A stretch of 18,196 nucleotides of DNA from Roridomyces roridus. Its lineage: Eukaryota; Basidiomycota; Agaricomycetes; Agaricales; Mycenaceae. The stretch spans positions 1 through 18,196 of the forward strand of contig JARKIF010000444.1 in NCBI GenBank assembly GCA_029378245.1. The letters run 5' to 3'. A model generated the notes under the pieces. The model was not told the origin of the DNA and ran no database searches. It saw only the letters and a list, made by a program, of their open reading frames with translations. How positions within the stretch are numbered: the first letter of the stretch is position 1; every line of letters begins with the position of its first letter. Shown in pieces: positions 9,575 through 17,751 of this stretch. The translations under genes and the position numbers were made by a program.

Positions 9575-9903
9575 GTTCATCCAAGGATTGGCTGGTGGAC
9601 GATGCAGAGAAAGCAACCTACTTCAGAATCAGCCAACTTTTGGTGGATTGAAACCAGCCACTGAGAAGCAACCTAAGGTGTAGCTGAAAATTGGTTGAGC
9701 AAAATCAACCTATGAAAATCATCCAAAGAAGAGCAGCCAAAGATTGGATGCCAGGTCGTTCGAGTTCGGAAACAGGATGATAGTGGGAAACAACCTAGAA
9801 TTGACAGCAACCTACAGCAGGATGCCGAAATGGCCATCAACCTACATTTGGTTGCCGGCAACCAACTTTTGGATAGCAATCAACCAAAGCCACCTTCACA
9901 GTG
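9575..9903 (-). repeat. Right subterminal repeat array of the complete element
   Basis: The same motif family as the left array is crowded here: AGCAACCTAC, GGTTGAGCAAAATCAACC, GAAAATCATCC, CATCAACCTACATTTGGTTG and others in both orientations. The array begins just upstream of the 210-aa gene's start, so it may overlap that gene's promoter. Confidence 0.8.
9871..9903 (-). repeat. Right terminal inverted repeat of the complete element
   Basis: Read on minus it begins CACTGTGAAGGT and ends GGTTGATTGCTATCC. The outer 12 bp and inner 15 bp match the left terminus, with a divergent middle. The next bases on plus are TGAT, repeating the four bases before the left terminus. Confidence 0.85.
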
Positions 9904-9907
9904 TGAT
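9904..9907. repeat. Target-site duplication TGAT, right copy
   Basis: This is the right partner of 2185-2188 and sets the right end of the element at 9903. A four-base match has a modest chance probability, but the TIR alignment fixed both borders independently. Confidence 0.65.
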
Positions 9908-9986
9908 GCAACTCCACACTGAGCTCGAAAGTGGGCCAGCGGTGAGACAAATGGGACATCTTCATGCAGAAACTGGGCAATTCATT

Positions 9987-10049
9987 AGGGTGTTTCACAG
10001 TAGAGGTTTTCGACCGGTTTTCGATGCTGGTTTTCGATTCAGTTTTCGA
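9987..10049 (+). repeat. Left TIR of the MITE-like element
   Basis: Begins AGGGTGTTTCACAGTAG and runs through three to four GGTTTTCGA-type units. It pairs with 10435-10492 with one gap. Confidence 0.8.
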
Positions 10050-10191
10050 ACGCAAAGCGACAGTGACCTGATGTGACCTTCTGATTGCACTCCTCGGCAA
10101 CCAGCGACACGTCACCGACATCCCGCCTCATCCCGACTCATTCCCGACTCATTCCCGCCTATGGTCCCGCCGCCCTCATTTTATGCCAGCA

Positions 10192-10207
10192 TGAACCCGC
10201 GGGTTCA
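10192..10207. repeat. 16 bp perfect palindrome inside the MITE-like element
   Basis: TGAACCCGCGGGTTCA is self-complementary. It lies near the middle of the element and could form a cruciform or be a dimeric binding site; no direct support for either. Confidence 0.6.
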
Positions 10208-10434
10208 ATATTATTATATGCGGGCATTTGATTGCCAATATGATTGTCTTGCGAAGAAAATGGTGTGGATCAAGCCCTTGAAGTCGAAGAATATGAGCCC
10301 GTCGCGCTGTGTGATGAGCGGGAGGTGAGCGGGACTCGGCGATCCGGCTGCCGAGCAGTGGGAAATCACTCGGGTGCGGTTGCCGAGAGTAAGGATCTTG
10401 ATAATCACTCGCTTTGCCGTGTCACACCGAATTG

Positions 10435-10492
10435 AAAACTGAATCGAAAACCGACGTCAAAAACCGGTCCAAAACCTACTCTGAAACACCCT
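10435..10492 (-). repeat. Right TIR of the MITE-like element
   Basis: Read on minus it begins AGGGTGTTTCAGAGTAG and follows the left TIR to GATTCAGTTTTC. Confidence 0.8.
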
Positions 10493-10710
10493 ATTGAAAA
10501 GCTGGATATGGTTCGGAAGAAAGAGTTGAAAGCGCCTATCAATCTCGTAACTGTTCAACAAGACTCATTCCTCCATAACCACCACTCCGCCTCAGACTCA
10601 TAGACGACTTGTCGACGACGCAGCAGAATTACGGACGTGGCCCAATGGTAGTGGATGGACGGAAGAAACCGTGCACTTGCTCTTGATCAGCCCCTGTCGT
10701 CCTGGGCTCA

Positions 10711-11728
10711 ATGTCTGCAGAGAAGAAGCCTTCCCCTCCCGAGAAGCGTTCTCGCAAGGAGACACCCGAATGCCGAGGATTCGATAGAGACATACCCGAG
10801 CTTTTCATGGTCTACTGGGGACATTTTCAAGAAACATCAGTCCGTCAACTCTCATCCCCCAATTTTCTGCTGGCCCAACCAATTGTTTCCTCAGGATACC
10901 GCAACCAACCGACTACTTTGTCAGTTTGATAGAGCTGGCAGAGCTGGTCTCAGGGTATTCGCGAACATCGCAGATCTCTCTCGGCAGCTCGTCTACATCG
11001 ACGTCGCATTGACCAACCGCCGCGGCATGCTTTTGGACACCCTGAGCGTTCGTCTGAGCTCGGAATATGACGCCGTAATAGATGCGCTCCTACGAGGTCT
11101 TGCCTCCCTCGCACATTACCTCCTCCTCCGCCGGGTGCCCCTTCGATCGCCTGGAAGTTGGTCACGTCTCCCCGTCGTGGGCATAGACGAGACGGTGGCG
11201 GACTGGGGGCGCGCGTTGGACGAGGTGAAGATTCACATCAATGCCATCCAAGAGCGCTGGCCGGAGGTCATGAGCAAAACGCTAATGAAACTCGAGACAC
11301 CTCCCTATCTGCCCTTTCCATTTTGGCTGCGCTGGTTGGATCCTTACAACACGGAAGCTCATATCCATAAGTTGACCAACAACCTCGCAAATATCATGGA
11401 GACTGCCACCCGAGATGTCCTCGAGCTCATGCAGGCGTGCACCGGAATGGGTCTCACTTTCGAGGAAACGAGAGATTCTGCATCGGCAAATAACCTCCAC
11501 GTAATCGAGACCGTACTCGATGCACTGATTGAGCTCAACACGGCGTTTATGAGATATCGAGCGGGTTGTTGGATTTCGAATCGAGTGGTCTTTGAACAGC
11601 GCAGGACGGAAGATCTGGGCGTGTCGCCTCTTAACGACTTGTTCTCGGAAGAAGTGGATTATGTGCACCAACACAAGATGATGTACGTTCACTATATAAA
11701 CCGATTCAATAAATACAGGTTCCGTTAA
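10711..11728 (+). CDS. Hypothetical helical protein, about 320 aa
   Basis: Two exons, 10711-10839 and 10895-11728, joined by a 55 bp phase-0 intron (donor GTCCGT, acceptor TTTCCTCAG). The start MSAEKKPSPPEKRSRK is a plausible basic N-terminus. The second exon is one long open frame rich in predicted helix (FANIADLSRQLVYIDVAL, IMETATRDVLELMQACTGMG, IETVLDALIELNTAFMRYRA), with no transmembrane segment or motif I recognise. A GTACGT...ACAG pair near the 3' end (about 11690-11718) could be a 36 bp terminal intron; it would only change the last residues. Convergent with the hydrolase gene, 67 bp apart. Confidence 0.6.
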
Positions 11729-11795
11729 AGCATGCCTTGTGTAACAAAACTTGCAAGGATTCGTTGACATCGGACTTGGAAAAAATTCTACATAC

Positions 11796-13115
11796 TCAGA
11801 GTTTCGACGGAACTAAAGGAGGCCGTAGCATCTCGAATATCCTCGTAGCTACCTGATGCGGCTTGACTACAGGAAGCTGAATATTGGGTAAGCCTTAAGG
11901 CGTAGAAGGCAATCGACAAGCACAGCACTCACGTAGTGTCCGACATCGTTGACGAATGCTATCGACGCCAGCTGATCGCGAGCCTCTGCACGATTCACAG
12001 CAATGAGGTCGTATACAGCGGGAGGCCTGCGGTGAGAAGTTAGCTGTCGACATGATAGGGAGTGTCGATATCATGTACCATATATCCTGGAGAGTGCCTT
12101 CTATTGTGTGCGTCGGCAGTTGGTCCAGGATTGTACGCAAAAAGGGGCCGGCGAGGAGTTGAGTGCCATTGTCCACGAAGCACGCGGTCTCTTGCTCGAC
12201 GGTGGTCTTCGTCGTGATGAACCCGGGGCGCCCAGGATCTGGCATAAAGTACGTATCCTGGAATGTTGTCACAAATGGCTCAATACGAGTCTCATGCAAA
12301 CTCACCTCCACGATACGCAAAACATCTGGAGAAAAGGATTTCCAAGGTGTATGTGTCTGGAACCATTTCATTGCGACTTGCTTGGACGGCCAACTTGAGG
12401 TGCGGCGGGCATTCGATCTTTTAACGCCATCGTACATGAGTGCGAGATACGGCCACACTTCGGGGCCCACGATAGGCGCTTCGACCAAGAAGAGGGACTT
12501 GAGAGGAATTGCGTGCCCATCTCGAAGGCCGTATTGCACAGCTTGAATGCTATACATTTCATTAGTACGAGCAGACAAGAGTAACCAGAGTCTTACAGAG
12601 AGCCGCCGCCACCCGAATGACCCGCACCAACAAGGTTCTTGCGTTCAGAGGCGGATAAGATGTCGGAGGTGAGAAACGCGTGAATGGCCGATGCATATTG
12701 GAGACTTGGGACTGTATTCGTGTCAGTCATCAGCTCCCTCCGACGGATGAGAACGCACATTGCACAGAGTAATGCTCTTTCAAAGCAGCCGCGTTCAAGA
12801 GGGCTGCTTCTCCATGGTTTGGACCGCTCGACCACCCAGGCAGAGTGGACTCTGAATGATTCGGATGAGAGTCGAAAGAGTTGCTTGATTACAGGGAGCC
12901 AAGTGTCCTGGCCTGCACAACGGTGAGAACCAGAGTATTTTGAAGCTGGGTGACATACACAACGATATGCCCGACGCGAAGATGAACGTGAACCCTTCAG
13001 GATCGCAAGCTTCAAGCGTATATCGCGTCGCGACACATTGGAGGGGACGGTCGTGGCAGTAAGCGAACTGAACGGACTTGGCTTGGAGAGGGTCCAAGAG
13101 TGTTTGAGACAACAT
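11796..13115 (-). CDS. Alpha/beta-hydrolase fold protein, seven exons, one frameshift
   Basis: Exons 13115-12959, 12912-12759, 12711-12597, 12549-12306, 12257-12079, 12026-11933 and 11876-11796, with introns of 46-56 bp and GT-AG borders. The summed exon length is 1,024 nt, one base over a multiple of three. The nucleophile elbow GHSGGGGS (exon 3) and a C-terminal VNDVGHY (exon 6, probable catalytic His) mark an esterase/lipase-like hydrolase. Other family-like stretches are DTWLPVIKQLF and ALMYDGVKRSNARR. Exon 2 switches frame between VHSAWVVER and NHGEAALLNAAALKEHY, near 12821-12826, where one extra base explains the break. Substrate unknown. It could be a decaying gene, or intact with a consensus error. 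Confidence 0.8.
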
Positions 13116-13563
13116 GGGCGTGGGTCCATCCCGGAGATGCCACTGGCAGTTGATGGTTTTGACCGGCGTATACGCGATTCAAGTTAAAGCAAAGTTAAAG
13201 CTATGGTCAGCAGCTGGACACCACCGCAGAAGAATGGCCGACGACTGGAGCAGGGCTGAGGCAAATGACACGAGGCCGTTCGATGGACGATGGTGATGGA
13301 GCGAAGGAAGGTGTGTCAAACAAAGCAAGACTCGGTTGCTCGATTCTCAATTGCTCATATGCGAACCATCCCATTGAATGGAGAGAAAGAGAGATGATTG
13401 AGGAGAGTACAGGGCCAGATTATAGTAGTACAGAAAGAAAGAGATAAGCCTCGATATAATTCTAGATGAGAGGCGAGAGATAATAGTCTAGTAGTAGTAG
13501 AATCGAGGAGAGATGAAAGAGATCTATGGAGTGGAGGGAGAGAGCGAAATCTAGGGTCCGAGT
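13116..13563. other. Purine-rich intergenic stretch
   Basis: From about 13375 to 13560 the plus strand is strongly purine-biased (GAGAGAAAGAGAG, AGTAGTAGTAG). Near its end a 16 bp unit containing GAGTCTAAGCAAG occurs twice in tandem (13560-13590) and supplies two in-frame-capable stops for the neighbouring minus gene. No gene seen. Confidence 0.6.
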
Positions 13564-14755
13564 CTAAGCAAGTTCGAGTCTAAGCAAAATAGTCAACCCT
13601 AAGGAACCGTAGTAAAGAGCAAGAGCGAGAAAAGAGAAGGACGCACCGCAAGATCCCGTAGCCCCATAACCAACTCGAAAATGACCCTGCAATACCCCCT
13701 CGATCGCGACGCGTCCGTCCTCGAGGTCCATAACTTGCTGAGTTTTTGTTCTTGCTGGCCAGGGTGCAGGGAGTCCGATCGCGGGCGCTACGCGCGTTTC
13801 CCATGATACCACCGTTTCCGGCGTCGGCGAGATTGAGGAGGGTGGGTCGGAGGAGGTGGAGGTGGAGAAGGTGACGAGCGGCGAGATGGGCAACAATATC
13901 GAGCTGAGGAATGCGGTCAGAAGATGAGAGAGATGGAAGGGAGGTTGCGCACCAAGAGTAGAATCCAAACTAAATCCCAAGCGCAACGCGTCGTCGTTGG
14001 ACGGAAATCTACTTGCGAGGCGAGGGATACGACAAGAGAATGCAGCTAAAAGGAAGAGTCAGACGCGTTGAAAGAGGAAGAGAGAGGCGACGCACCTGGC
14101 CCATGGCCCACGAAGTCAATTCCCCCACAAAGACTCCCGAAACTCTGATCTGGAAAGAGCATGAGAACGAAGAAGAAAACACGCTGCAGGAAACGTACCT
14201 TTCTGACACGACCAGCAAACAACCCAACAACCCAAACACAGATCCAGCACGAAGCGGACTCCAAGGAGGCGAGATGGTGCTCGACACTCTCGGCGACGTA
14301 ACATCACTCTGAGCTCCATAACGTGGTCATACAACATCATCTTTGCTCCTTCCACCAGCAGCGACGACAGCAGACGGCTGGGGTCGCGAGTCGCCGTTTG
14401 AGCAATGGCGAGCCAGGCGGGAAACCACTTCTCGCGAGGTCGATGTCGAAGTCGGAGAAGATATCGAAGGGCGACATGACGTGTGGGGTGGGGAGAGTGG
14501 TGGGTGGCGGGAGCTCGATGGGAAACTTGAGCAGGAGGAGTGGTTCTACGTCGAGTCAGCAAAGGCAGAGAAGAGATTCCGAGCAATGCTTACCCCAGGC
14601 GCCGACTGGAGCAGAGCTGTTGGTGGTGGCGGGCTTGAGGGAGTCGGTGTAGGGACGACAAGCCAGGCGAGGAGGACGAAGGCAATTCGACGCTGGCGAG
14701 CAGGGAGCTGCCGACGGAAGACGAGGACGAGGCGACGAATGTGGCGAGAAAACAT
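13564..14755 (-). CDS. Hypothetical multi-exon protein, Ser/Pro-rich with hydrophobic segments
   Basis: A coding minus strand is supported by several good introns: donor GTAAGC after the first exon (ATG at 14755), a GTACGT...TTTCCAG pair around 14205-14155, GTGCGT...TTTTAG around 14096-14048, and a last intron ending TTCCTTAG before the terminal residues LTILLRLELA (stop 13564-13566). The N-terminus is Arg-rich then hydrophobic (RRIAFVLLAWLVVP), which could be a signal anchor or mitochondrial presequence. Later pieces include AGSVFGLLGCLLV, GVFVGELTSWAMGQ and DLEDGRVAIEGVLQGHF. Exons in the middle can be joined in more than one frame, so the exact protein is unresolved. I recognise no family. 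Confidence 0.4.
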
Positions 14756-14800
14756 TGTTGTGGTACTTGGTAAAGTGAAGAACAAACAATGGACGCCCGC

Positions 14801-14809
14801 AATTTTATA
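14801..14809 (-). promoter_or_regulatory. TATA box upstream of the 13.6-14.8 kb gene
   Basis: Minus strand reads TATAAAATT about 46 nt upstream of the ATG at 14755, which favours that start codon. Confidence 0.45.
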
Positions 14810-14893
14810 CTCGCAAGCCCTGGTCCCGTGCCAATGGCGGTGGTTTGATTATTTTGCGGCTGTGCTGAGTTTCGTCACGGGGTCGTGAAATCC

Positions 14894-14900
14894 TATAAAA
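14894..14900 (+). promoter_or_regulatory. TATA-like box with no intact gene behind it
   Basis: CCTATAAAAGG is followed by a pyrimidine-rich start region and an ATG at 14952, but the next codon is TAG. No plus-strand frame of note follows, so this may be the promoter of a lost gene or chance. Confidence 0.3.
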
Positions 14901-14949
14901 GGCAGTCGGGATCCCCAATTTGGGTTTTCTTCTTCCTTTCCTTTAGCCA

Positions 14950-15291
14950 TCATGTAGTGTCCTCAATAGTATGCGCATTTGAGGAACTCGCCCAGTGGTC
15001 AAATGATAGAAGCAGCCATCCCGTCACGACATATTGAAGGTTTCGCCGCCGAGGGCATTTAAGTGCGTCGTCCACAATGCTCAAACTGGGCTTTCCACTG
15101 ACGGCAGCAAGTAAGCCTTGCAGTTGCACGCAGGCCAATTTTGTCCTCAAAACGCGACAGAACAGGGAAGGACCAAGGACTTCAAGTACGTTTGCTTCCA
15201 AACTATAGAGAGGACATGAATCCAAGGCACCAGTATCATTCTCTTCAAGCGACAACAGACCCATCTCCTTCGCTCGCAAGACGACAAACAC
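14950..15291 (-). CDS. Unrecognised open frame of about 105-113 residues
   Basis: A 342-base open frame with ordinary composition (ANVLEVLGPSLFCRVL, LQGLLAAVSGKPSLSIVDD). No family recognised. It overlaps, in another frame, the end of the degenerate repeat gene upstream and may be its continuation after a frameshift. Confidence 0.25.
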   Translation of the reverse strand: MFVVLRAKEMGLLSLEENDTGALDSCPLYSLEANVLEVLGPSLFCRVLRTKLACVQLQGLLAAVSGKPSLSIVDDALKCPRRRNLQYVVTGWLLLSFDHWASSSNAHTIEDTT

Positions 15292-15690
15292 GTTCGGGAA
15301 TCGTCAGGCTCGGTGACGGAAAGGGCGGGCGCTGAGGTTTCTCGAGGTCCTGAGGGTGGACGCGTTTCGCTCGTAAGTCTTCTGCCAGTGAGACCTTTCC
15401 CAAAGTATCGAATCTCGACGCCCGATTCCTACAGCCTGCTCTGCTCTCCCATCATTCCCATTGCCCAGACCCATCTCCATCGCTTGAGGATCGACAAACG
15501 CGCTCGGACGACACAGGCGTGAACAGACATTGCTCGACCACCGAGGGCTCTTGCTGCGCAGTCGAATGGCGTCGTGAGGGGTGGTCGTCCTGCTCTTTGT
15601 CCTGCTCGTAAGTCTTCTGAGCTTCCACTTCAGTATCCAATCTCAACGCCCGATTCATACAGCCTTCTCCCTGCTCTTCCATTCCACTAC
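15255..15690. repeat. Two diverged tandem units of about 220-235 bp
   Basis: Matching blocks appear in the same order twice: CCCATCTCCTTCGCT with ACAAACACGTTCGG (from 15258) and CCCATCTCCATCGCT with ACAAACGCGCTCGG (from 15470); then CTCGTAAGTCTTCTG with CGCCCGATTC.TACAGCC at 15370-15440 and again at 15606-15665. The blocks between are much more divergent. Confidence 0.65.
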
Positions 15691-15982
15691 GGTCCGAGTC
15701 GTGTCTTGAACGGAAAGTCTGGGAAGGATGGCCATGTGCGTGCGTCTTCTCTCTTCGGAGATTCCGGTGTTCTGGCTGAAGGTCTTGCAATTGCAGGCGT
15801 GGAGAGAATAGAGTTGTTCGTCGGCGCGCGACGGCCCGGCCATCGTTGTCATAGCGACGATGACTGCAAGACCGACGGCCGATCTGTCCGAGATGCTCGA
15901 CGTTGACTCGACGACCGACTGCAACTCAAGACTCAGTCGAGCCATATCGCGTCTCTTGTCGTCCTCAATGTCGACTTCCCTA

Positions 15983-16105
15983 TTGACCATGACTTGAGCC
16001 CACTCGAAGTTGGACGGGTCCCAGCAACAACGCGCCTTAACGTGGTCATCGCCTTCTTGTTGACTATGAATCGAGCCCACTCGCTTCCAAGTTGGACGGA
16101 TCTTA
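15983..16105. repeat. Two diverged tandem units of about 75 bp
   Basis: TTGACCATGACTTGAGCCCA then AAGTTGGACGGGTC, and TTGACTATGAATCGAGCCCA then AAGTTGGACGGATC, the second with a 5 bp insertion. On minus they encode the EWAQVMVN and EWARFIVN peptides in different frames. Confidence 0.7.
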
Positions 16106-16275
16106 GGGTCGACCAGCACGACGCGCCCATCCGTTTTCCGACACGTTTGAAAAACCAGAAGGAAGGAACAGAATCAGCCCGCATTGGCGGCCCTTCGTTA
16201 GGATTTTGGCTGTCCTTGGTGCGCATTGCTCCACTTTCTTCGTGGTCCATAGTCTCAATCTAGCAAAGGTCCATT

Positions 16276-16486
16276 CTACCGAAAGTACAAAGCGAGCGCC
16301 AGAACCACGCACACCACGTTCCGCATTGCCCGAACAATGCACACCCTTCTCAGCCATTCCAGTTCTTCCCTGAGCTCAGCAGCTTCGTTGGTTCGAGGGA
16401 ATGGCACGTTGGGCTTTCCAAGGAACTTGCAGGGCGGCTCCCAGCCACTCCCCAGCTCATACTCGAGCAACCTCTCCTACTTGGGC
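16276..16486 (-). pseudogene. C-terminal relic of a fungal sulfotransferase-like (P-loop) gene
   Basis: The open frame from about 16486 to the stop at 16276 reads LLEYELGSGWEPPCKFLGKP, then PFPRTNEAAELREELEWL, and ends in a hydrophobic tail (VVCVVLALALYFR). The GWEPxCKFLG...PFPR.N signature is how fungal Sulfotransfer_4-type proteins end, often with a C-terminal membrane helix. A TAG lies just upstream in frame and the catalytic P-loop part is absent; that position is occupied by the mS45 gene on the opposite strand. It is a truncated remnant of about 65 residues, lying antisense to the probable 5' region of mS45. Confidence 0.6.
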
Positions 16487-16490
16487 ATAG

Positions 16491-17751
16491 TGCGCGCGAT
16501 ACCGACCTCTCACATTCTTTCGCGCCTCTTCAGCCGTGCTTGCACCGAACCCATCCGTCATCCACTTTCGCATTGATCCAACCACTCTGCGCAAGCACCA
16601 GTCGCTCAGGGTCGCCAAACCGCTGAACTACATTGAGGAATCAGCAGTGGTATGTGTCCAATACATCTCTCGTCCATCACCGCCAACCTCCTGCTTCAGC
16701 CGTTTCCGTTGAATGAGTCCTTCAAACCTCCTCCACCCATCTCGGACAATACACGAACGCGGATATGGAAACGACTACATGGCGGACCCGGAGAGGAATA
16801 CCGTCCGCGCGCTTTCTCGGGCTTACCACCTCAGCTTGAAACGCGTCGAAGCTATCCTTCGCCTCAAGGGTCTCGAGGCTGCATTTATACAGGTTCGTGT
16901 TGCCCCGGGCCTACACGCATGATGTTTCAAACGATTAGTCTTGAAGACACCCACATGGTTTCAACTTTTTTATTTCTTTATGCTGATCCCTCGTTTATGC
17001 TTCGACTCGAATGCTCATTATTCCACAGGTATTCCTTCCCGTTTGACCTACCTCTACTCCTCAAGCACACCTTCTTGTCTAGGATGTGAGTTGGTTTCCT
17101 TTCTCTTGTTGCTGATGATACAATACTTCATTCGCGATACTGTAAGACCATTCCGGTGCCCTTACATCACCGGAAATCTGGTTAAATCGATTTCAACCCC
17201 ATCTGACGCTCTTCTGCGTCCTATCTCTCGTCTACACAATACTGACGCATCTCCACAGGGCAAGCCTCTGCAAACAGGGTTCCAGTGGGGCATGGAGATG
17301 ATCCTGGGGGTCAACAACGAAGGCATCGACCGCGTTGACATGCACACCGTGGATATACTGGACCAGGACGAGAACCGTGATAGCGCCCGACAGCGTTTCC
17401 AGCGTCGATACTGAGAGTCTATGCCAGACGATGGCAAGGTTTGTGTTCCGTCTCTTTCCCCGCCGAGTTCTTATGCCCTTCAAAGAATCTCTCCTCCCCG
17501 CATCCCTTCAGCACGCCAAGCGCGTCGCTGAGCGTTCTGCTCAAGCCGCCCGAGACCGCAAATATTCTCCCCACCTTATGCCGCGCTTGAAAGACACGGA
17601 CGTATTCAAGTCGCCTCGGCAGAAGGTGCAGACCGTCGAGCGACTAGGTCGACTGCCGATTCACTTTGTTGACGTTGGCGGCAAGCTCCTTGACGTCGAG
17701 GAGCGGCTACGGAGGATATCTGCCAGGGGGCAGGAGGCAGGCTATGACTAA
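16491..17751 (+). CDS. Mitochondrial ribosomal protein mS45 (Bot1 family), with frame breaks
   Basis: A mitoribosomal small-subunit protein. Recognised by family-typical blocks: LRKHQSLRVAKPLNYIEE (exon to 16649), FPLNESFKPPPPISD (exon from 16700 after a 50 bp GTATGT intron), YMADPERNTVRALSRAYHLS, LKRVEAILRLKGLEA, GKPLQTGFQWGMEMILGV (exon from 17259) and KVQTVERLGRLPIHFVDVGG near the C-terminus. Defects: one extra base near 16772-16775 separates RIWKR from YMADPE. A TGA at 17412-17414 falls where I expect Trp (RRY-W-ESMPDDG). The intron after 17438 keeps frame only with an acceptor at 17511, which removes the coding-looking KESLLPASLQ. The 5' end is open to 16491 with no ATG, so the first exon or presequence is unresolved. 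Confidence 0.75.
16893..17258 (+). other. Unusually long intron of mS45 with internal splice-like sites
   Basis: GLEAAFIQ (ending at 16892) joins GKPLQTGF (from 17259) in phase 0, giving a 366 bp intron where others here are 44-74 bp. Inside are CACAG|GTATTC (17028/17029), TCTAG|GAT|GTGAGT (17082/17086) and a possible acceptor at 17146. These could be successive introns with tiny exons, or recursive splicing. Confidence 0.55.

Larger units (their letters stand above)
2189..9903 (+). mobile_element. Complete Plavaka-type (CACTA/CMC) DNA transposon, about 7.7 kb
   Basis: The element is bounded by imperfect 33 bp inverted repeats (2189-2221 and 9871-9903; 23 of 33 positions match without gaps, 10 of the first 12) and flanked by a perfect TGAT duplication (2185-2188, 9904-9907). 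Inside the termini are several hundred bases of GGTTG/CAACC subterminal repeats, as expected of CACTA-like elements. The genes are a Tnp2-family transposase on plus and two spliced accessory genes on minus, with a possible fourth. Termini beginning CACTG fit the CMC superfamily. The Plavaka label comes from the transposase type and the fungal setting. A 4 bp duplication is longer than the 2-3 bp usual for CACTA; I cannot say what is typical for this lineage. Confidence 0.88.
9987..10492. mobile_element. Short non-autonomous TIR element (MITE-like), 506 bp
   Basis: Terminal inverted repeats of about 60 bp (9987-10049 and about 10435-10492) start AGGGTGTTTCA and contain repeated GGTTTTCGA units, matching at roughly 85% or better by eye. 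ATT flanks both ends (9984-9986, 10493-10495). Alternatively the duplication is TA with termini beginning GGGTG, as in Tc1/mariner elements; the sequence does not decide. The inside has a CCCGACTCATT-type short repeat (10119-10160), a perfect palindrome (10192-10207) and an inner inverted pair CTCGGCAACC / GGTTGCCGAG. No convincing gene is present. Confidence 0.8.
15244..16250 (-). pseudogene. Degenerate minus-strand gene with duplicated segments
   Basis: Minus-strand frames carry recognisable repeats. GC(M/R)NRA(L/S)R(L/F)DT occurs near 15665 and 15430, and ERVCR followed by an S-rich DGDGSG segment near 15490 and 15280. An in-frame TGA (15452-15454) sits between the two copies. Upstream, FEWAQVMVNRE and SEWARFIVNKK are repeated about 75 bp apart but in different frames. 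One open stretch of 155 codons (16119-15655) includes DKRRDMARLSLELQSVVEST and a hydrophobic VGLAVIVAMTTMAG. No known domain; stops and frame changes suggest decay, although unmodelled introns are possible. Confidence 0.35.

Noticed and set aside
9985..9990. TTAGGG, the fungal telomere unit, at the MITE border
   Set aside because: A single copy with no tandem array; it is simply the flanking ATT plus the TIR start.
9993..10000. TTTCACAG shared by the MITE TIR and the Plavaka TIR
   Set aside because: Eight bases only, placed at different distances from the ends, and the rest of the termini do not match. No evidence that the Plavaka transposase mobilises the MITE.
10300..10420. Possible tRNA in the GC-rich MITE interior
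   Set aside because: No cloverleaf with acceptor pairing or a T-loop GTTCGA-type sequence could be drawn on either strand.
16941..17258. Open frame entering the mS45 exon from the long intron (hydrophobic N-terminus)
   Set aside because: The family protein joins GLEAAFIQ directly to GKPLQTG, so this stretch is better read as intron. The hydrophobic look comes from pyrimidine-rich intron sequence.
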